Assembly: GCA_002345205.1 (NCBI GenBank)
Contig: DDVI01000017.1
Location: 6,532 to 70,531, forward strand
DNA length: 64,000 nt
Direction of reading: 5' to 3'
Origin: Bdellovibrionaceae bacterium UBA2316
GTDB taxonomy: Bacteria > Bdellovibrionota > Bdellovibrionia > Bdellovibrionales > Bdellovibrionaceae
Under the pieces are notes generated by a model that saw only the letters and a program-made list of their open reading frames with translations, had not been told where the DNA came from and did not search any database. This document shows, one piece after another, positions 62,289 through 64,000 of the stretch (positions within the stretch are counted from its first letter, which is position 1; every line of letters starts with the position of its first letter). Position numbers and translations under genes: made by a program.

Positions 62289-63996
62289 AATAGGAGCTTA
62301 CGTTCGCGTGAGTACCGAAGAGCAGGCTTCTGCAATTGAAGGCTCACTTGAAAATCAGAAGTATCGTCTTAAAGCATATGTTGATCTAAAAAAGTCTCAA
62401 GTTCGAAACTGGGGCGAGATTATCGAATTTTATATTGATGACGGATATTCAGCAAAAGACACTCGAAGACCAGCTTACCAAAGGATGATGAAAGATATAA
62501 AGCGAGGAAAGATTGAACTGATTCTCGTCTCTGATTTATCACGCCTTTCACGCAACATTTTTGACTTCTGCAATTTGATGGATGAGCTTGAAAAAAATGA
62601 TGCTCAATTTCTTTCTATCAAAGAACAGTTTGATTCAACCACGCCACACGGAAAGATGATGATCTATAACATGATTAATCTGGCTCAATTTGAGCGAGAG
62701 CAAGTCAGTGAGCGTGTTGCACTAGGTGCGCATGCGCGTGCAATGCGTGGCTTGCACAATGGTGCTCGTCCACTTTTGGGATTAGACAAGCATCCAGACA
62801 AGCCAGGAAGTTATATCATCAATGAAAGAGAAGCGGATCAAGTGAGAGAAATTTTCCGAATCTTTTTAAATACGGGATCTAGAGCAAAGACTATCCAAGA
62901 GCTCGAAGAAAAAGGAATCAAGCCAAAGCTTTCTGGAAAATATGGCAAACTCAAGATTCATGACAAATGGTCAAGCCAGACGCTTGGAAATCTTCTTGGG
63001 TCGGCTGTATATATTGGCTGTCACGAAGTTAACAAGTCAAATCGAGCCAAGGATCAAAATCGGCTCAAAGCTCATCAACAGTATAAGTTAGTCAAAGCTT
63101 CATGGCCCGCTATTATTGAAGAAGAAGACTTTTACGCTGTTCAAAATTTACTTGATGAAGCAAAGAAACTCGAAAGAGTTCGCTTGCAAGGATCAGAAGA
63201 GCGATTTTATATTTTGTCTGGAATCCTACGATGCTCTGAGTGTGGAACACCTCTTGTCGGTCAAGCGGCGCATGGTACAGCGCAAGTTCATCGCTACTAC
63301 GGCCACACTCGCGCTCACAGCAATACAAGCTGTCAGTATCACCGAGTTCCAGCAAAAGACGTCGAAGATGCCGTCTTGTCTTATCTTTGGTCTGCAACTC
63401 AAGATTCCGGATACCTGAATAAGATCGAGCAGAACATTAAAGAAATGCAAAATGTGAAATCGCTGAGTTTGGCTCGCGATAAGCGCGCTATTAAAGAGCA
63501 GCTTAAAACCGTACAACTTCGAATAGACAATTTATTGCTGATGCAGGGGCAAGCCTCAAGTGCCGATGCGATGAAGCTTGTGATGAAAACTTTTGAGGCT
63601 CTTTCAAAAGAGAAATCGGAACTAGAAGAAAAGATCGCTCGCGTGGACAGCGGTGCGGATCAATCAGAGTTAGTTAAAGAATCCGTCCAAGTCATTCAAG
63701 ACAACTTGCGAGATTTCGAGCGTGGCTTTCGTAAAGCGAAAGGCTCGATGAAGAAAAGGCTTTTACGCCGATTGCTCAAGCAAGTCGTTCTGACTCCAAA
63801 TGGTCTTCATATTTTCATGCAGCTTGCTGATGAAATGGAGATCCCTAATCTTCAAATTAAACTTATTCGTTTTGAAAACAAAAAAGACGCGAACAAACCC
63901 GAATTTGCCATCACTCGGAAGGCTTCTGGGGACGATTCTAACTTGCAGGTCTTTAATTCGGTTATTGGAAAAGATGGTGACCTCACCCCGACTTGA
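62278..63996 (+). CDS. Large serine recombinase (integrase), truncated by integration
   Basis: 572 residues. Resolvase domain 1-150 with the nucleophile Ser12 (YVRVSTEEQ) and the LVSDLSRLSRN motif. Recombinase domain about 165-265, zinc ribbon CSECGTPL...SCQYH near 320-365, coiled coil about 385-465. The last codons (DLTPT and stop) come from the antisense of the tRNA 3' end, so the frame ends inside the tRNA. In the excised element the frame would continue into 22596-23115 and give about 740 residues. All catalytic residues are present. Confidence 0.93.
   Translation: MQLKIGAYVRVSTEEQASAIEGSLENQKYRLKAYVDLKKSQVRNWGEIIEFYIDDGYSAKDTRRPAYQRMMKDIKRGKIELILVSDLSRLSRNIFDFCNLMDELEKNDAQFLSIKEQFDSTTPHGKMMIYNMINLAQFEREQVSERVALGAHARAMRGLHNGARPLLGLDKHPDKPGSYIINEREADQVREIFRIFLNTGSRAKTIQELEEKGIKPKLSGKYGKLKIHDKWSSQTLGNLLGSAVYIGCHEVNKSNRAKDQNRLKAHQQYKLVKASWPAIIEEEDFYAVQNLLDEAKKLERVRLQGSEERFYILSGILRCSECGTPLVGQAAHGTAQVHRYYGHTRAHSNTSCQYHRVPAKDVEDAVLSYLWSATQDSGYLNKIEQNIKEMQNVKSLSLARDKRAIKEQLKTVQLRIDNLLLMQGQASSADAMKLVMKTFEALSKEKSELEEKIARVDSGADQSELVKESVQVIQDNLRDFERGFRKAKGSMKKRLLRRLLKQVVLTPNGLHIFMQLADEMEIPNLQIKLIRFENKKDANKPEFAITRKASGDDSNLQVFNSVIGKDGDLTPT
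63974..63980 (+). other. Candidate attR core
   Basis: ATGGTGA, matching 22589-22595. Read on the minus strand it contains the CCA end, the discriminator base and two acceptor bases of the tRNA. It is also inside the recombinase reading frame. Confidence 0.6.
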
Positions 63997-64000
63997 ACGG
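63975..64000 (-). tRNA. 3' part of a tRNA gene, cut by the window edge
   Basis: On the minus strand the visible end is T-loop TTCAAGT, T-stem CGGGG, acceptor TGAGGTC, discriminator A, then encoded CCA. The anticodon lies beyond the window, so the type is unknown. It is the insertion site of the element. Confidence 0.7.

Larger units (their letters stand above)
22589..63980. mobile_element. Integrative conjugative element with serine recombinase, about 41.4 kb
   Basis: Bounded by direct repeats of ATGGTGA, the right copy at a tRNA 3' end. It contains a recombinase gene at the right end and its missing C-terminal part at the left end, a full set of type IV secretion genes, a coupling protein, a restriction-modification locus, respiratory cargo, a YcaO operon and a group II intron. 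No classical relaxase was found. Boundaries are inferred from the short repeat and from the open reading frame across it. Confidence 0.75.

Noticed and set aside
22561..64000. Longer direct repeat of the tRNA 3' end at the left border
   Set aside because: Only seven bases (ATGGTGA) match; bases beyond differ. I therefore claim only a short core, as expected for serine recombinases.
1..64000. CRISPR arrays, rRNA genes, complete tRNAs, classical IS elements
   Set aside because: No regular spaced repeats, no rRNA-like stretch, no transposase apart from the recombinase and the group II intron protein were seen by reading.

Overview
The window looks like a chromosome segment of a Bdellovibrio-like bacterium (Bdellovibrionota; inferred from gene style and content, not from a marker gene). 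It carries one integrated conjugative element. No rRNA gene or CRISPR array is visible; the only tRNA is a partial one at the right edge.

Region 1 (1-22588) is the host chromosome. It holds a Fis-type regulator, an S41-like protease, an FAD-linked oxidase, an ABC-F ATPase joined to an RluA/methyltransferase fusion, an RDD protein plus rhomboid protease, bifunctional PutA, a FAH-family hydrolase plus SixA-like phosphatase, Hsp33, several small secreted proteins and lipoproteins, a coiled-coil/HSP20-like protein, and a protein kinase with a Sec signal peptide.

Region 2 (22589-63980, about 41.4 kb) is an integrative conjugative element. ATGGTGA occurs as a direct repeat at both ends. The right copy lies at the 3' end of a minus-strand tRNA, and the gene of the large serine recombinase runs into that tRNA. 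The first gene at the left end is a recombinase-like C-terminal fragment without a catalytic domain. Its reading frame opens exactly at the left repeat and is in phase with the recombinase at the right end. In the excised circle the two would therefore form one gene of about 740 codons. Integration seems to split and truncate the integrase.

The element carries four cargo blocks. (a) 24.0-35.2 kb is a redox/copper respiratory module: a RegB/RegA-type two-component system, Sco, PCu(A)C, two YtkA-like proteins, a redoxin, an outer-membrane protein, and two CydA-like membrane proteins each ending in a c-type haem domain. A shared dyad, TGCAACA-N3-TGTTGCA, recurs in its promoters. (b) 36.7-42.2 kb is a tight five-gene operon encoding a sigma54-type response regulator, a 94-residue exported peptide, a peptide-type solute-binding protein, a YcaO-like protein and a hybrid histidine kinase. 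It looks like a signalling or modified-peptide system that I do not recognise as described. (c) 42.5-48.0 kb is a type III-like restriction-modification locus with an ASCH protein, XRE regulators and clear operator dyads. (d) A CoiA-like and a CGNR-like protein sit between blocks (a) and (b).

48.3-61.0 kb is the conjugation module (VirB2/3/4/5/6/8/9/10, VirD4, a lipoprotein and a Replic_Relax-like protein). A group II intron interrupts the VirB5/TrbJ gene. No classical relaxase was found. Just after this module lies a strongly structured non-coding stretch (60988-61373) that is the best oriT candidate. The element ends with a small accessory/regulatory operon and the recombinase.
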